A DNA stretch of 64,000 nt from NCBI RefSeq assembly GCF_001189535.1, contig NZ_CP012070.1:248001-312000 (forward strand). The letters run 5' to 3'. The notes beneath the pieces are model-generated. The model saw nothing but the letters and a program-made list of their open reading frames with translations. It did no database searches and was not told the DNA's origin. Below, piece by piece: positions 43,697 through 52,210 of the stretch. This DNA comes from Arsenicicoccus sp. oral taxon 190. Lineage in GTDB: Bacteria > Actinomycetota > Actinomycetes > Actinomycetales > Dermatophilaceae. Numbering within the stretch: position 1 is the first letter of the stretch; each line of letters starts with the position of its first letter. The translations under genes were made by a program, and so were the position numbers.

Positions 43697-43763
43697 GCGC
43701 CTGCCCGGGCTCTGTGACCGGGTGTGCACCCCTCGTAGCATCTCGCACAGTTAGGTAGTACTC

Positions 43764-44768
43764 GTGTCCTCAGTGACCGGCGTCTCCGCCGTCGACACCC
43801 TGCCCGACGACGACGGCAAGGGACCGCTCCAGGGCGACCGCGCCTCGACCGGCCGCCTCGGCGACAAGCTCTTCGGCGGCGCGGCCACCGGCGCCGGGGT
43901 CGTGGTCATCGGCCTGGTCACCCTGGTCGGCGTCTTCCTGCTGTGGCAGGCCATCCCCGCGCTGGCCAAGAACCAGGCCAACTTCCTCACCTCGCGCGAG
44001 TGGAGCGTCTCGGGCGACGCGCCCCGCTTCGGCATCGCCGACCTGCTGTGGACGACCGTGGTGAGCTCGGTCATCGCCATGGGGATCGCGGTCCCGCTCG
44101 GGGTCGCGGTCGCGCTCTTCATCACGCAGTACTCCCCGCGCTGGCTCAGCAAGCCGGCGGCCCAGATGATCGACCTGCTCGCCGCCGTGCCCTCGATCGT
44201 CTACGGCCTGTGGGGCGTCGCGCAGTTCACGCCCTTCATCCGGCCGCTGCAGGACAGGCTGCAGGACTGGCTGGGGTGGTTCCCGCTCTTCGGCAAGACT
44301 GGGATGCAGAGCACGATCTTCGTGATCAGCCTGGTCCTCGCCATCATGATCCTGCCCATCGTGACGTCGCTGTCCCGGGAGGTCTTCGCCCAGACGCCCG
44401 CGGCGCACAAGGAGGGCGCGCTGGCGCTCGGCGCCACCAAGTGGGAGATGATCCGCACCGCGGTGCTCCCCTACGGCCGCCCGGGCGTCATCTCCGCCGC
44501 GATGCTGGCTCTCGGCCGCGCCCTCGGTGAGACCGTCGCCGTCATGATGATCCTGTCGGCGCTGGCCGCCGGGACGCCCTTCAACCCCTCGATCTTCAAC
44601 GGCGGCGAGACCTTCGCCTCGCGCATCGCCAACAACGCCTCGGAGTTCGACTCCCCGCAGAAGGCCGGCGCGTTCATCGCCGCGGGCCTGGTCCTGTTCA
44701 TCCTCACGTTCGTGGTCAATGCGATCGCGCGGATCGTGATCGAGCGCCGGAAGGCCTTCACCGAATGA
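43764..44768 (+). CDS. pstC: Phosphate ABC transporter permease PstC
   Basis: Inner-membrane permease of 334 residues with six segments. It has a longer soluble N-terminus (1-35). VVIGLVTLVGVFLLWQAIPA is the first segment, and IDLLAAVPSIVYGLWGVAQF contains the PstC/PstA motif (AAVPSIVYG). The EAA loop is AHKEGALALGATKWEMIRTA. It forms the channel with PstA. The start is GTG 43764. Its end overlaps the pstA start by four bases (ATGA). Confidence 0.95.
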   Translation: MSSVTGVSAVDTLPDDDGKGPLQGDRASTGRLGDKLFGGAATGAGVVVIGLVTLVGVFLLWQAIPALAKNQANFLTSREWSVSGDAPRFGIADLLWTTVVSSVIAMGIAVPLGVAVALFITQYSPRWLSKPAAQMIDLLAAVPSIVYGLWGVAQFTPFIRPLQDRLQDWLGWFPLFGKTGMQSTIFVISLVLAIMILPIVTSLSREVFAQTPAAHKEGALALGATKWEMIRTAVLPYGRPGVISAAMLALGRALGETVAVMMILSALAAGTPFNPSIFNGGETFASRIANNASEFDSPQKAGAFIAAGLVLFILTFVVNAIARIVIERRKAFTE

Positions 44769-45664
44769 GCACCGCCGTCAGCAACAGCAAGCCGGCCCGC
44801 ATCGACAAGGCGTCGGGAGGCCGCAAGGCCACGGACCAGATCGCCCGCATCATCATGTGGCTCGCCTTCCTCGTGGCGCTCGCGCCGCTGCTCTGGATCC
44901 TCTACGAGGTCCTGAGCAACGGCATCGAGCTGCTGCTCAACAGCAGCTGGTGGACCAACTCCCAGCGGGGCATCTCGGTGCGCCGCGTGGGCGGCGGCGC
45001 CTACCACGCCATCATGGGCACGCTCATGCAGGGCCTGATCACGGCGCTGATCTCGGTGCCGATCGGCATCTTCACCGCCATCTACCTTGTGGAATACGGC
45101 CGGGGCCGCCTCGCCCGCGCCGTCAGCTTCATGGTCGACATCCTCACCGGGGTCCCGTCCATCGTCGCGGCGCTGTTCGTCTACGCGCTCTGGGTGACGG
45201 TGCTGGGCTTCAACCGCGTCGGCTTCGCCGTCTCGCTGTCGCTGGTCCTGCTGATGATCCCGACCGTCGTGCGCTCGACGGAGGAGATGCTCAAGCTGGT
45301 GCCCAACGAGCTGCGGGAGGCGTCATACGCCCTCGGCGTCCCCAAGTGGAAGACCATCGTGTCGGTCGTGCTGCCGACGGCGCTGTCCGGCATCGTGACC
45401 GGCGTGCTGCTCGGCCTGGCCCGCATCATGGGTGAGACGGCGCCGCTGCTGATCCTCGGGCCCTACACCAAGAACATCCACTGGGACCTCTTCGGCGGCA
45501 ACATGGCGACCCTGCCGACCATGATCAACGAGGAGCGGCAGTTCCTCACCCTGCAGCCCGCTCACGACCGGGTCTGGGCCGCCGCCCTCACCCTCATCCT
45601 GCTCGTCCTCCTGCTCAACCTGCTGGGCCGCGTGATCGCGCGCTTCGGCGCCGTCAAGAGCTGA
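44765..45664 (+). CDS. pstA: Phosphate ABC transporter permease PstA
   Basis: Second permease of the phosphate transporter, 299 residues, six membrane segments. MVDILTGVPSIVAALFVYAL carries the PSIV motif, and VPNELREASYALGVPKWKTI is the EAA loop that meets PstB. IMGETAPLLILGPYTKNIHW is typical of PstA. It is coupled to pstC by a four-base overlap and followed by pstB after 26 bases. Confidence 0.95.
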   Translation: MSTAVSNSKPARIDKASGGRKATDQIARIIMWLAFLVALAPLLWILYEVLSNGIELLLNSSWWTNSQRGISVRRVGGGAYHAIMGTLMQGLITALISVPIGIFTAIYLVEYGRGRLARAVSFMVDILTGVPSIVAALFVYALWVTVLGFNRVGFAVSLSLVLLMIPTVVRSTEEMLKLVPNELREASYALGVPKWKTIVSVVLPTALSGIVTGVLLGLARIMGETAPLLILGPYTKNIHWDLFGGNMATLPTMINEERQFLTLQPAHDRVWAAALTLILLVLLLNLLGRVIARFGAVKS

Positions 45665-45690
45665 CCCACCCCAGAAAGCGAATCCACACC

Positions 45691-46467
45691 ATGGGCAAGC
45701 GCATCGACGTCGAGAACGTCAACATCTACTACAGCAAGTTCCACGCGGTACAGGACGTGTCGCTGACCATCGAGCCGCGGTCGTGCACCGCCTTCATCGG
45801 CTCGTCGGGCTGCGGCAAGTCCACCGTCCTGCGCACCCTCAACCGGATGCACGAGGTGATCCCCGGCGGGCGCGTCGAGGGCAAGGTGCTCCTGGACGGG
45901 CAGGACCTCTACGCCCCCGGGGTCGACCCCGTCGGGGTGCGGCGGTCGGTCGGCATGGTCTTCCAGCGCCCCAACCCCTTCCCCACCATGACGATCCGCG
46001 ACAACGTCGCCGCCGGGCTGCGCCTCAACGGCGTCAAGAACAAGAAGCGGGTCGACGAGGTCGTGGAGCGCTCGCTGCGCGGCGCCAACCTGTGGAACGA
46101 GGTCAAGGACCGCCTGGACAAGCCCGGCGCCGGCCTCTCCGGCGGCCAGCAGCAGCGGCTCTGCATCGCCCGCGCCATCGCGGTCGAGCCCGAGGTGCTG
46201 CTCATGGACGAGCCCTGCTCCGCGCTCGACCCGATCTCGACGCTCGCCATCGAGGACCTGATCACCGAGCTCAAGCCGAAGTACACGATCGTGATCGTGA
46301 CGCACAACATGCAGCAGGCCGCCCGCGTGGCCGACCGCACCGCGTTCTTCAACCTCGAGGCCCAGGGCAAGCCCGGCAGGCTCATCGAGATCGACGACAC
46401 CACCAAGATCTTCAACAACCCCAAGGAGCGGGCGACGGAGGACTACATCTCCGGTCGCTTCGGCTGA
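45691..46467 (+). CDS. pstB: Phosphate ABC transporter ATPase PstB
   Basis: ATPase of 258 residues. Walker A is IGSSGCGKSTVLRTLNRMHE, which includes the PstB-typical NRM. VGMVFQRPNPFPTMTI is the Q-loop with the family RPNPFP. GAGLSGGQQQRLCIARAIAV is the signature. EVLLMDEPCSALDPISTLAI is Walker B with the PstB-specific Cys-Ser. IVTHNMQQAARVADRTAFF has the switch His. GKPGRLIEIDDTTKIFNNPK leads to the end. It powers PstCA and signals phosphate status to the sensor kinase together with PhoU. Confidence 0.96.
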   Translation: MGKRIDVENVNIYYSKFHAVQDVSLTIEPRSCTAFIGSSGCGKSTVLRTLNRMHEVIPGGRVEGKVLLDGQDLYAPGVDPVGVRRSVGMVFQRPNPFPTMTIRDNVAAGLRLNGVKNKKRVDEVVERSLRGANLWNEVKDRLDKPGAGLSGGQQQRLCIARAIAVEPEVLLMDEPCSALDPISTLAIEDLITELKPKYTIVIVTHNMQQAARVADRTAFFNLEAQGKPGRLIEIDDTTKIFNNPKERATEDYISGRFG

Positions 46468-46491
46468 TCGACAGCCCCTCCTCCCCCGCCC

Positions 46492-46542
46492 GCGAGCGTG
46501 GTCGGTCGGTGCTTCCGGGTAACACCGATGGACCACGCTCGC
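46492..46542 (+). terminator. Terminator / palindromic element after pstB
   Basis: GCGAGCGTGGTC (46492-46503) pairs with GACCACGCTCGC (46531-46542), with an inner CGGTG / CACCG stem. It ends the pst operon. Its GTGGTC and GACCAC arms resemble those of the palindromic repeats at 5.83-5.95 kb. Confidence 0.75.
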
Positions 46543-46597
46543 AATGTCTGGACCAGGGGTCTTGGCGGGCGACCGACGAGTAGGGCATGCTCCTGCC

Positions 46598-46882
46598 ATG
46601 CCCCTCTCTCAACGTGGGGTGCGTGGCGAGACCGTCCACGCACCAGCGCTCGTCCCCGTCATCGAGACCGAGCCGCGAGACCCTTCCCACGAGCCCACGT
46701 GGCACGTGGTCGACCTCGGCAACTTCTGCCACGGCGAGTGCCTCGAGTGCCGCTGGCAGGGTCCGGGCCGCCGGGCCCGCAGCAGCGCCCGCCGCGACGC
46801 CGAGCTGCACTCCTTGACCGGGTGCGGGGACGTCGCGCAGGTGCGCAGCCTCTTCCCGCCGCAGGCGTTCCCGCTCCGCTGA
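46598..46882 (+). CDS. Small hypothetical protein with a Cys/His cluster
   Basis: Predicted protein of 94 residues from ATG 46598. The central part, WHVVDLGNFCHGECLECRWQ, has three Cys and two His within 20 residues (C-H-x-E-C-x-x-C), which could bind a metal. It is followed by GPGRRARSSARRDAELHSLT, a basic segment, and one more Cys (TGCGD). I do not recognise the family. The coding pattern (G/C at third positions, an uninterrupted frame, a hairpin directly downstream) argues that it is real. It follows pstB and its terminator, and so should have its own promoter near 46550-46595. Confidence 0.62.
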   Translation: MPLSQRGVRGETVHAPALVPVIETEPRDPSHEPTWHVVDLGNFCHGECLECRWQGPGRRARSSARRDAELHSLTGCGDVAQVRSLFPPQAFPLR

Positions 46883-46896
46883 CCAGACCGTATGCC

Positions 46897-46932
46897 GTGA
46901 AGGCCGCCACCTGGACAGGTGGCGGCCTTCAC
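46897..46932 (+). terminator. Terminator after the small Cys/His protein gene
   Basis: A perfect 17-bp stem, GTGAAGGCCGCCACCTG (46897-46913) and CAGGTGGCGGCCTTCAC (46916-46932), with a two-base gap. Confidence 0.9.
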
Positions 46933-47184
46933 GGGAGGTCAGGCGCCGGACCGGGAGCGCCTCTCGGCACGTGGCCGCTCGTAGCGGCTTCAATTTGGGA
47001 CCCGGGGCTACCACGGCCCGGCGCACGTCCATTGTAACGGGCCGACCCCCGGGGCCGTCGCGTTCGCCGACAACCTGACCGTGGGCGACGCCCCCGGCGG
47101 ACCCCAAGCGGGGCCGCTGTGAGGTCAGCCGAGCCGGCCTGAGGTCAGGTGGGCCGACCGAGGGTCAGCCGAGCCGCCCGGAGG
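46933..47184. repeat. Gene-free stretch ending in a four-unit 20-bp repeat
   Basis: No gene is recognised; counted from the stop codon at 46882, about 300 bases are free of genes. The middle has two AT-richer islands (CTTCAATTTGGGACC near 46990 and CCATTGTAACGGG near 47030) that may be promoter elements; on the minus strand the second reads TTACAAT, a good -10. From 47121 to 47200 there are four exact 20-bp units beginning GAGGTCAG. Units 1 and 3 continue CCGAGCCG, units 2 and 4 continue GTG. The last unit runs over the stop codon of the next gene (47185). Confidence 0.65.
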
Positions 47185-47814
47185 TCAGGTGAGCTGGCCG
47201 AGCCGCCACAGCCGCGCGCTGGCCTCGAGGTCCTCCCCTGCGCCCAGCATGGAGCCCGCCGAGTGGAGCCACGTCGCGGTGGAGGTCGTCGCGACGGTGT
47301 CCGCGCGGTGGGCACGGCCGGCGGCGACGATCCGGCAGAACGCGCCGGCGCGCTCGAGCGCCACGGCCAGGTCGCCGTCGTAGACGCCGGACAGGATCGC
47401 GTCGGCCAGGTCCTGCAGCTGCCCGGGTCCGGGCGGCTCGGCTGCCCCCGCGACGGCGTGCAGGACTGCGGCGTGCGGCATACCGGCCTGGTAGTCGGCC
47501 GAGGCGCCGACGGCGTCGCGGCGCACCCACTCGCGCAGCGCGTAGAGCCGCCACAGCGCACCGGGCAGGGTGCGCGCGGGCAGCTGGGCCCACAGCTCGG
47601 CGAGGGTGGACAGCCCGATGTCCTCCACGAGGGCCACCAGCCGCGTGGTCACGTCGGGGTCGTCGCTGGCGCGGCCTGCGTGCACCAGCACCTGCGCCGT
47701 CTCGTGAGCCACCTCGGAGACGACCGCGGGGTCGGGCAGCTGGCCGCCGTACGCCTCCATCGCCTCGGGCGAGTAGAAGGCGGGGCGACGAGGGAGCCGG
47801 CGGTCCTCGCTCAC
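47185..47814 (-). CDS. Hypothetical protein, mostly helical
   Basis: Soluble protein of 209 residues with no family that I recognise. It is Ala/Leu-rich and looks all-helical: AVVSEVAHETAQVLVHAGRA, VEDIGLSTLAELWAQLPART, LPGALWRLYALREWVRRDAV and LADAILSGVYDGDLAVALER are likely helices. There is no signal peptide or membrane segment. Its 3' end lies in a 20-bp repeat array, so the last residues (RLWRLGQLT) may vary between strains. It lies 50 bases from the treZ stop on the same strand, downstream of treZ, and may be read through from the treY-treZ unit. Confidence 0.7.
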   Translation of the reverse strand: MSEDRRLPRRPAFYSPEAMEAYGGQLPDPAVVSEVAHETAQVLVHAGRASDDPDVTTRLVALVEDIGLSTLAELWAQLPARTLPGALWRLYALREWVRRDAVGASADYQAGMPHAAVLHAVAGAAEPPGPGQLQDLADAILSGVYDGDLAVALERAGAFCRIVAAGRAHRADTVATTSTATWLHSAGSMLGAGEDLEASARLWRLGQLT

Positions 47815-47863
47815 CGGCGCCTGCAGGCGTGGGTCTGGGCGCTCACGTGCCCAGTGTGCACCG

Positions 47864-49606
47864 TCACCGCGGCCCCACCACGACCGCGCCGGGTCCGGGC
47901 AGCGTGATCGTGTCGTCGCCGGTCGTCGGCTCGTCCCAGCAGGCGAGCACCTGGCCGCCCTGCAGCGGCACCGTGACGGGCTCGTCCGCCAGCGACGCGA
48001 CCACGCGGTGGGCGCCGCGGTGCAGGACGGCGAGCCGCCGCTCCGCGTCCCAGTCGAGCCGGACCGTGGAGAGCCGGGGGTCGGACAGGTCGGGGACGGT
48101 GCGGCGCAGGCGCAGCAGGGTGCGGTACCACTCCAGCATCCGGGCGTGCTCGCCCTGCTCCGGCTCGGACCAGTCGAGGCGGGAGGCCTCGACGGTGCCC
48201 GCGGCCTGGGGGTCCGGGACCTCGTCGGCGCCCCAGCCGTGGGAGGCGAACTCCGCCGCCCGGCCGTTGCGGATGGCCTCGACGAGGGTGGGGTCCTGGT
48301 GGTCGGTGAAGTACTGCCACGGCGTCGACGCGGCCCACTCCTCCCCCATGAAGAGCATCGGGGTGAAGGGCGAGGTCAGCAGCAGCGCCGCGCCCGCGGC
48401 GAGCCGCCCGGGGGCCACCCCCATGGACAGCCGGTCGCCGACCCGGCGGTTGCCGACCTGGTCGTGCGTCTGCAGCGACGCGACGAACCGCCAGCCGGGG
48501 ACCGTGGCGCGGTCGACCGGGCGCCCGTGGCACCGCCCCCGGAAGCTGGAGTAGCTCCCGTCGTGGAAGAACGCCCCCTGGAAGACCTTGGGGAGCGCCT
48601 CCGGCGACGCGAAGTCGGCGTAGTAGCCGTCGGTCTCGCCGGTCAAGGCGACGTGCAGCGCGTGGTGGATGTCGTCGGTCCACTGCCCGTGGATGCCGAG
48701 GCCGGCCACCGCGGCGCCCTCACCGCGCGGGGTGGTGGTGCGGGCGTCGTTGCGGTCGTCCTCCGCGACGAGGGTGAGCGGGCGACCCACCTCGGCGGCC
48801 AGGGCGTCGACCTCCCGGGACATCTCCTCGAGGATCGGCAGGGCCCGGTCGTCGATGAGGGCGTGGACGGCGTCCAGGCGCAGAGCGTCGACGTGGAAGT
48901 CGCGCAGCCACATCGTCACGTTGTCGAGCAGGTAGCGGCGGACCTCGTCGCTGCCGGGCCCGTCGAGGTTGACCGCGGCGCCCCAGGGGGTGTGGTGCAG
49001 CTCGGTGAAGTAGGGGCCGAACTCGGCGAGGTAGTTGCCGTCGGGCCCGAAGTGGTTGTAGACGACGTCGAGGCAGACGGCGAGCCCGCGCCCGTGGGCG
49101 GCGTCGACGAGCCGCTGCAGGCCGGCGGGGCCGCCATACGGCTCGTGGACGGCGAAGAGCGCCACCCCGTCGTAGCCCCAGTTGTGGACGCCGGGGAAGG
49201 TCGCGACCGGCATGATCTCGATGGTGGTGACGCCGAGCTCGACGAGGTGGTCGAGCCGCTCGATGGCGGCGTCGAAGGTGCCTGCGGGCGTGAAGGTCCC
49301 GACGTGCAGCTCGTAGATCACCGAGCCCTCGAGCGGCCGACCGGCCCAGCCCTGGTCGGTCCAGGCGAAGGAGCTCGGGTCGTAGGGGGTGGTGAGGCCG
49401 TGCGGGCCGTCCTCGAGGCGGCGGCCGCGGGGGTCGGGGCGGAGGTCGCCGCCGTCGAGGCTGAAGCCGTAGCGCGCCGTCGGGGCGATCTCGTCGGTCT
49501 CGAGCCGCCACCACCCGCCCTCGCCGGGGGCGAGCGGCAGCCGGCGGCCCTCGGCGACGACCTCGACGCGGTCCTTGCCGGGGGCCCAGAGGGTGAAGGA
49601 GGTCAT
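47864..49606 (-). CDS. treZ: Malto-oligosyltrehalose trehalohydrolase TreZ
   Basis: GH13 enzyme of 580 residues that releases trehalose from maltooligosyl-trehalose made by TreY. An N-terminal CBM48-like domain (MTSFTLWAPGKDRVEVVAEG) is followed by the barrel: VCLDVVYNHFGPDGNYLAEF (region I), VDALRLDAVHAL (nucleophile Asp), LTLVAEDDRNDART (acid Glu), and SLQTHDQVGNRRVGDRLSMG (His-Asp, region IV). The length is normal. It lies 99 bases after treY in the same direction. There is no treX debranching gene in the window. Confidence 0.95.
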   Translation of the reverse strand: MTSFTLWAPGKDRVEVVAEGRRLPLAPGEGGWWRLETDEIAPTARYGFSLDGGDLRPDPRGRRLEDGPHGLTTPYDPSSFAWTDQGWAGRPLEGSVIYELHVGTFTPAGTFDAAIERLDHLVELGVTTIEIMPVATFPGVHNWGYDGVALFAVHEPYGGPAGLQRLVDAAHGRGLAVCLDVVYNHFGPDGNYLAEFGPYFTELHHTPWGAAVNLDGPGSDEVRRYLLDNVTMWLRDFHVDALRLDAVHALIDDRALPILEEMSREVDALAAEVGRPLTLVAEDDRNDARTTTPRGEGAAVAGLGIHGQWTDDIHHALHVALTGETDGYYADFASPEALPKVFQGAFFHDGSYSSFRGRCHGRPVDRATVPGWRFVASLQTHDQVGNRRVGDRLSMGVAPGRLAAGAALLLTSPFTPMLFMGEEWAASTPWQYFTDHQDPTLVEAIRNGRAAEFASHGWGADEVPDPQAAGTVEASRLDWSEPEQGEHARMLEWYRTLLRLRRTVPDLSDPRLSTVRLDWDAERRLAVLHRGAHRVVASLADEPVTVPLQGGQVLACWDEPTTGDDTITLPGPGAVVVGPR

Positions 49607-49705
49607 GGCACCTCTCCTTGGGGGTCTGGTGGGTCTGCTGGGGTCGTATGCCGTCGCCCGGGGCCACTGCGCGACGGCTTCGTGCGGCGGCCCCGGGCGG
49701 CGGGG

Positions 49706-52075
49706 TCAGGCTCGGACGAGCAGGGCGACGGGGCGCTCGGCGAGGACGTCGGCGGCGAGCACCTCGCCGGTGGCGTCGACCTCGGTGATGCGCCCGGTGA
49801 GGCGGTCGACCCAGGTGCCGCGGGGCAGCACGACGCGGGTGTCGCTGAGGCCGCCCTCGCGCTGCAGCCGGTGCGGGGCGCGGGTGACGACGGTGGCGAC
49901 CGACGCGGCGCGCAGGAAGCCGATGACGTGCTCGGAGGAGGTCGTGAGCGGCACGTAGAGGCCGGCCTCGTCGAACGCCTCGGGGCGCTCGCGCCGCAGG
50001 CGCAGGGCCGCGGCGGACAGCAGGAGCTTCTCGTCGTGGAGGTCGGCCGGGGTCGCGCCCCCGTCGAGCCGCTCGAGCCGGGCCGACAGGTCGGCGTAGT
50101 CGACGGGGCGACGGTTGTCGGGGTCGACCAGGGACTGGTTGACGGTCTCGCAGCCCTGGTAGACGTCGGGGACGCCGGGCATCGTCAGCTGCAGCAGCTT
50201 GGCGCCGAGCACGAGCGCCCGGATCGCCTCGGCGTGGGTGTCCCACAGCGACACGAGCGCGTCGTGCCGCTCGCCGGCGTCGAGCGCCTTGTCGGCGAAG
50301 TCCAGGACGCGCGCCTCGTAGTCCTCGTCTCCGTCGACCCACGCGGTGTGCTGCTTGGCCTCGCGGACCGCCTTGAGCAGGTAGTCGTTGAGCCGGTCGG
50401 GGTCGATGATCCCCACGCCGGCGATGGTCTGCCAGATCAGGTGGGCGGTGGGCTTGTCGACGCCCCTCTCGGCCGCAGCGGCGCGGAACCGCAGCGACAG
50501 CTCCTTCCACGCCTGCGGGTCGCCGGCGATGGCGAGCAGGAAGGCGCGGGTGTCCTCGCTGCGCTTGGTGTCGTGGGTCGACAGCGTGGTCATGCCGAGC
50601 GGCCAGTAGCGGCGCTGGTGCAGCGCCCACTCGTGCAGCGCCGCCGGCGACGCCGTCTCCAGCGCGGCCGGGTCGCCACCGACCTCGTTGAGGGCGATCA
50701 GCCGGTGCCAGCGGTAGAAGGTGGTGTCCTCGATCCCCTTGGCCATCACCGGACCCCACGTCTGCTGCAGCCGCACCGCGAAGTCGACGGCGTTGGCGTC
50801 GGCGTCCTCGGCGGTCGCCAGCTCGTGCAGCGCCTGCAGCTCCGGCTCGAGGTCGGGACGGTGACCGACGGCTCCGTCATACGCCTCCTGCAGGCGGCGC
50901 CGGGCGAGCGGGGAGAGCCGCTGCTCGGGCTGGATGTAGGCGCGGTAGACGTCGCCGGCGACGAGCAGCTCGACGACCGCGAGCTGCAGCCGCTGCGGGT
51001 CCAGGTCGGGCAGGGCCTCGCGGGCGCGGCGCACGAGCCGCTCCACCTCGGGCTGCAGCAGCTCCTCGACCACCTGGCGCTTGGCCTTGGTGACGTCGCG
51101 CTCGACGTCGATCTGGCCGCCGCAGGCCTCCCACTGGGCGGTCAGCTCGGGCTCGGCGGCCGGGTCGACCAGGGCGGTCTGGACCGCGAGCATCGCGTCG
51201 TACCCGGTGGTGCCGTCGCAGGCCCAGTCGCGGGGCAGCCGCTCCTTGCCCTCCAGGATCTTCTCGACCCAGATGATGGTGCCCTCGCGGGACTGGGTGC
51301 GCAGCCGGTCGAGGTAGCCCGCCGGGTCGGCCAGGCCGTCCGGGTGGTCGATCCGGAAACCGTCGATGAGGCCGCGCTGGTTGAGGTCGAGCAGCAGCGC
51401 GTGGGTCTCGTCGAAGACGTCGTCCTCCTCGACCCGCACCGCGATCAGCTCGTCGACGTCGAAGAACCGGCGGTAGTTGAGCATCGACTCCTTCTGCCGC
51501 CAGGACGCGAGCTGGTAGTGCTGGCGCGCGAGGACGGCCTCCACGTCGTTGCTCTCGGTCCCGACCGCGATCGGGAAGACGTGCTCGAAGTAGCGGATGA
51601 CCGGCTCCCCGTCGAGCTCGTCGATGGTGATGTCGCCGGCCTGCAGCGTGCTGACCAGGGTGTCGCCGAGGATCGGCAGACCCAGCCGGCCGCCGCCGGA
51701 CTTCCAGTCGATGTCGAACCAGTGCGCGGTCGGCGCGTCGCGGCCCTCCTTGAGGACCTGCCACAGCGGACGGTTGAGGTGCTCGGGGGCGACGAGGGCC
51801 ATGTGGTTGGGGACGACGTCGACGACGATCCCGAGGCCGTGGTCGTGGGCCGTGCGCGCCAGCGCCTCGAAACCCTCGAGGCCGCCGAGGTCCTGGCTCA
51901 GCTCCGAGTGGTCCTGCACGTCGTAGCCGTGCAGGCTGCCCGTCACCGCCCGCAGGATCGGCGAGAGGTAGAGGTGCGAGATGCCGAGCCGCGCCAGGTA
52001 GGGCACCTGGGCGGCGGCGTCGGCGAACGTGAACTCGTGGTGCAGCTGGAGGCGGTAGGTCGCCGTCACGGTCAT
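49706..52075 (-). CDS. treY: Malto-oligosyltrehalose synthase TreY
   Basis: GH13 enzyme of about 789 residues that turns the reducing end of maltodextrins into a trehalosyl unit by intramolecular transglucosylation. MTVTATYRLQLHHEFTFADA and LYLSPILRAVTGSLHGYDVQ are the usual start. LIDGFRIDHPDGLADPAGYL carries the nucleophile Asp, IIWVEKILEGKERLP the acid Glu, and TTLSTHDTKRSEDTRAFLLA the His-Asp pair. ATG 52075 is used; GTG 52087 in the same frame adds four residues. Together with TreZ it makes trehalose from glycogen or imported maltodextrin, which links it to the maltose transporter in this window. Confidence 0.95.
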   Translation of the reverse strand: MTVTATYRLQLHHEFTFADAAAQVPYLARLGISHLYLSPILRAVTGSLHGYDVQDHSELSQDLGGLEGFEALARTAHDHGLGIVVDVVPNHMALVAPEHLNRPLWQVLKEGRDAPTAHWFDIDWKSGGGRLGLPILGDTLVSTLQAGDITIDELDGEPVIRYFEHVFPIAVGTESNDVEAVLARQHYQLASWRQKESMLNYRRFFDVDELIAVRVEEDDVFDETHALLLDLNQRGLIDGFRIDHPDGLADPAGYLDRLRTQSREGTIIWVEKILEGKERLPRDWACDGTTGYDAMLAVQTALVDPAAEPELTAQWEACGGQIDVERDVTKAKRQVVEELLQPEVERLVRRAREALPDLDPQRLQLAVVELLVAGDVYRAYIQPEQRLSPLARRRLQEAYDGAVGHRPDLEPELQALHELATAEDADANAVDFAVRLQQTWGPVMAKGIEDTTFYRWHRLIALNEVGGDPAALETASPAALHEWALHQRRYWPLGMTTLSTHDTKRSEDTRAFLLAIAGDPQAWKELSLRFRAAAAERGVDKPTAHLIWQTIAGVGIIDPDRLNDYLLKAVREAKQHTAWVDGDEDYEARVLDFADKALDAGERHDALVSLWDTHAEAIRALVLGAKLLQLTMPGVPDVYQGCETVNQSLVDPDNRRPVDYADLSARLERLDGGATPADLHDEKLLLSAAALRLRRERPEAFDEAGLYVPLTTSSEHVIGFLRAASVATVVTRAPHRLQREGGLSDTRVVLPRGTWVDRLTGRITEVDATGEVLAADVLAERPVALLVRA

Positions 52076-52210
52076 GGAGGTGCGCACATCCTCAAGGGTG
52101 GCTCGGTGGGGTGGTCGTCCGCGACGGTGCGGCCCCTCAGTCTTTCAAACAACGTGCCCGTATGGCGAGGTGGCGTCACCGCTCTCGCCGGCTGCGGCGG
52201 CCGACCCACG

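Noticed and set aside
46940..47050. RNase P RNA, 6S RNA or a 6C RNA in the AT-richer gap
   Set aside because: None of the conserved motifs (for example GAGGAAAGTCC of RNase P, or the C-run hairpin loops of 6C) is present.
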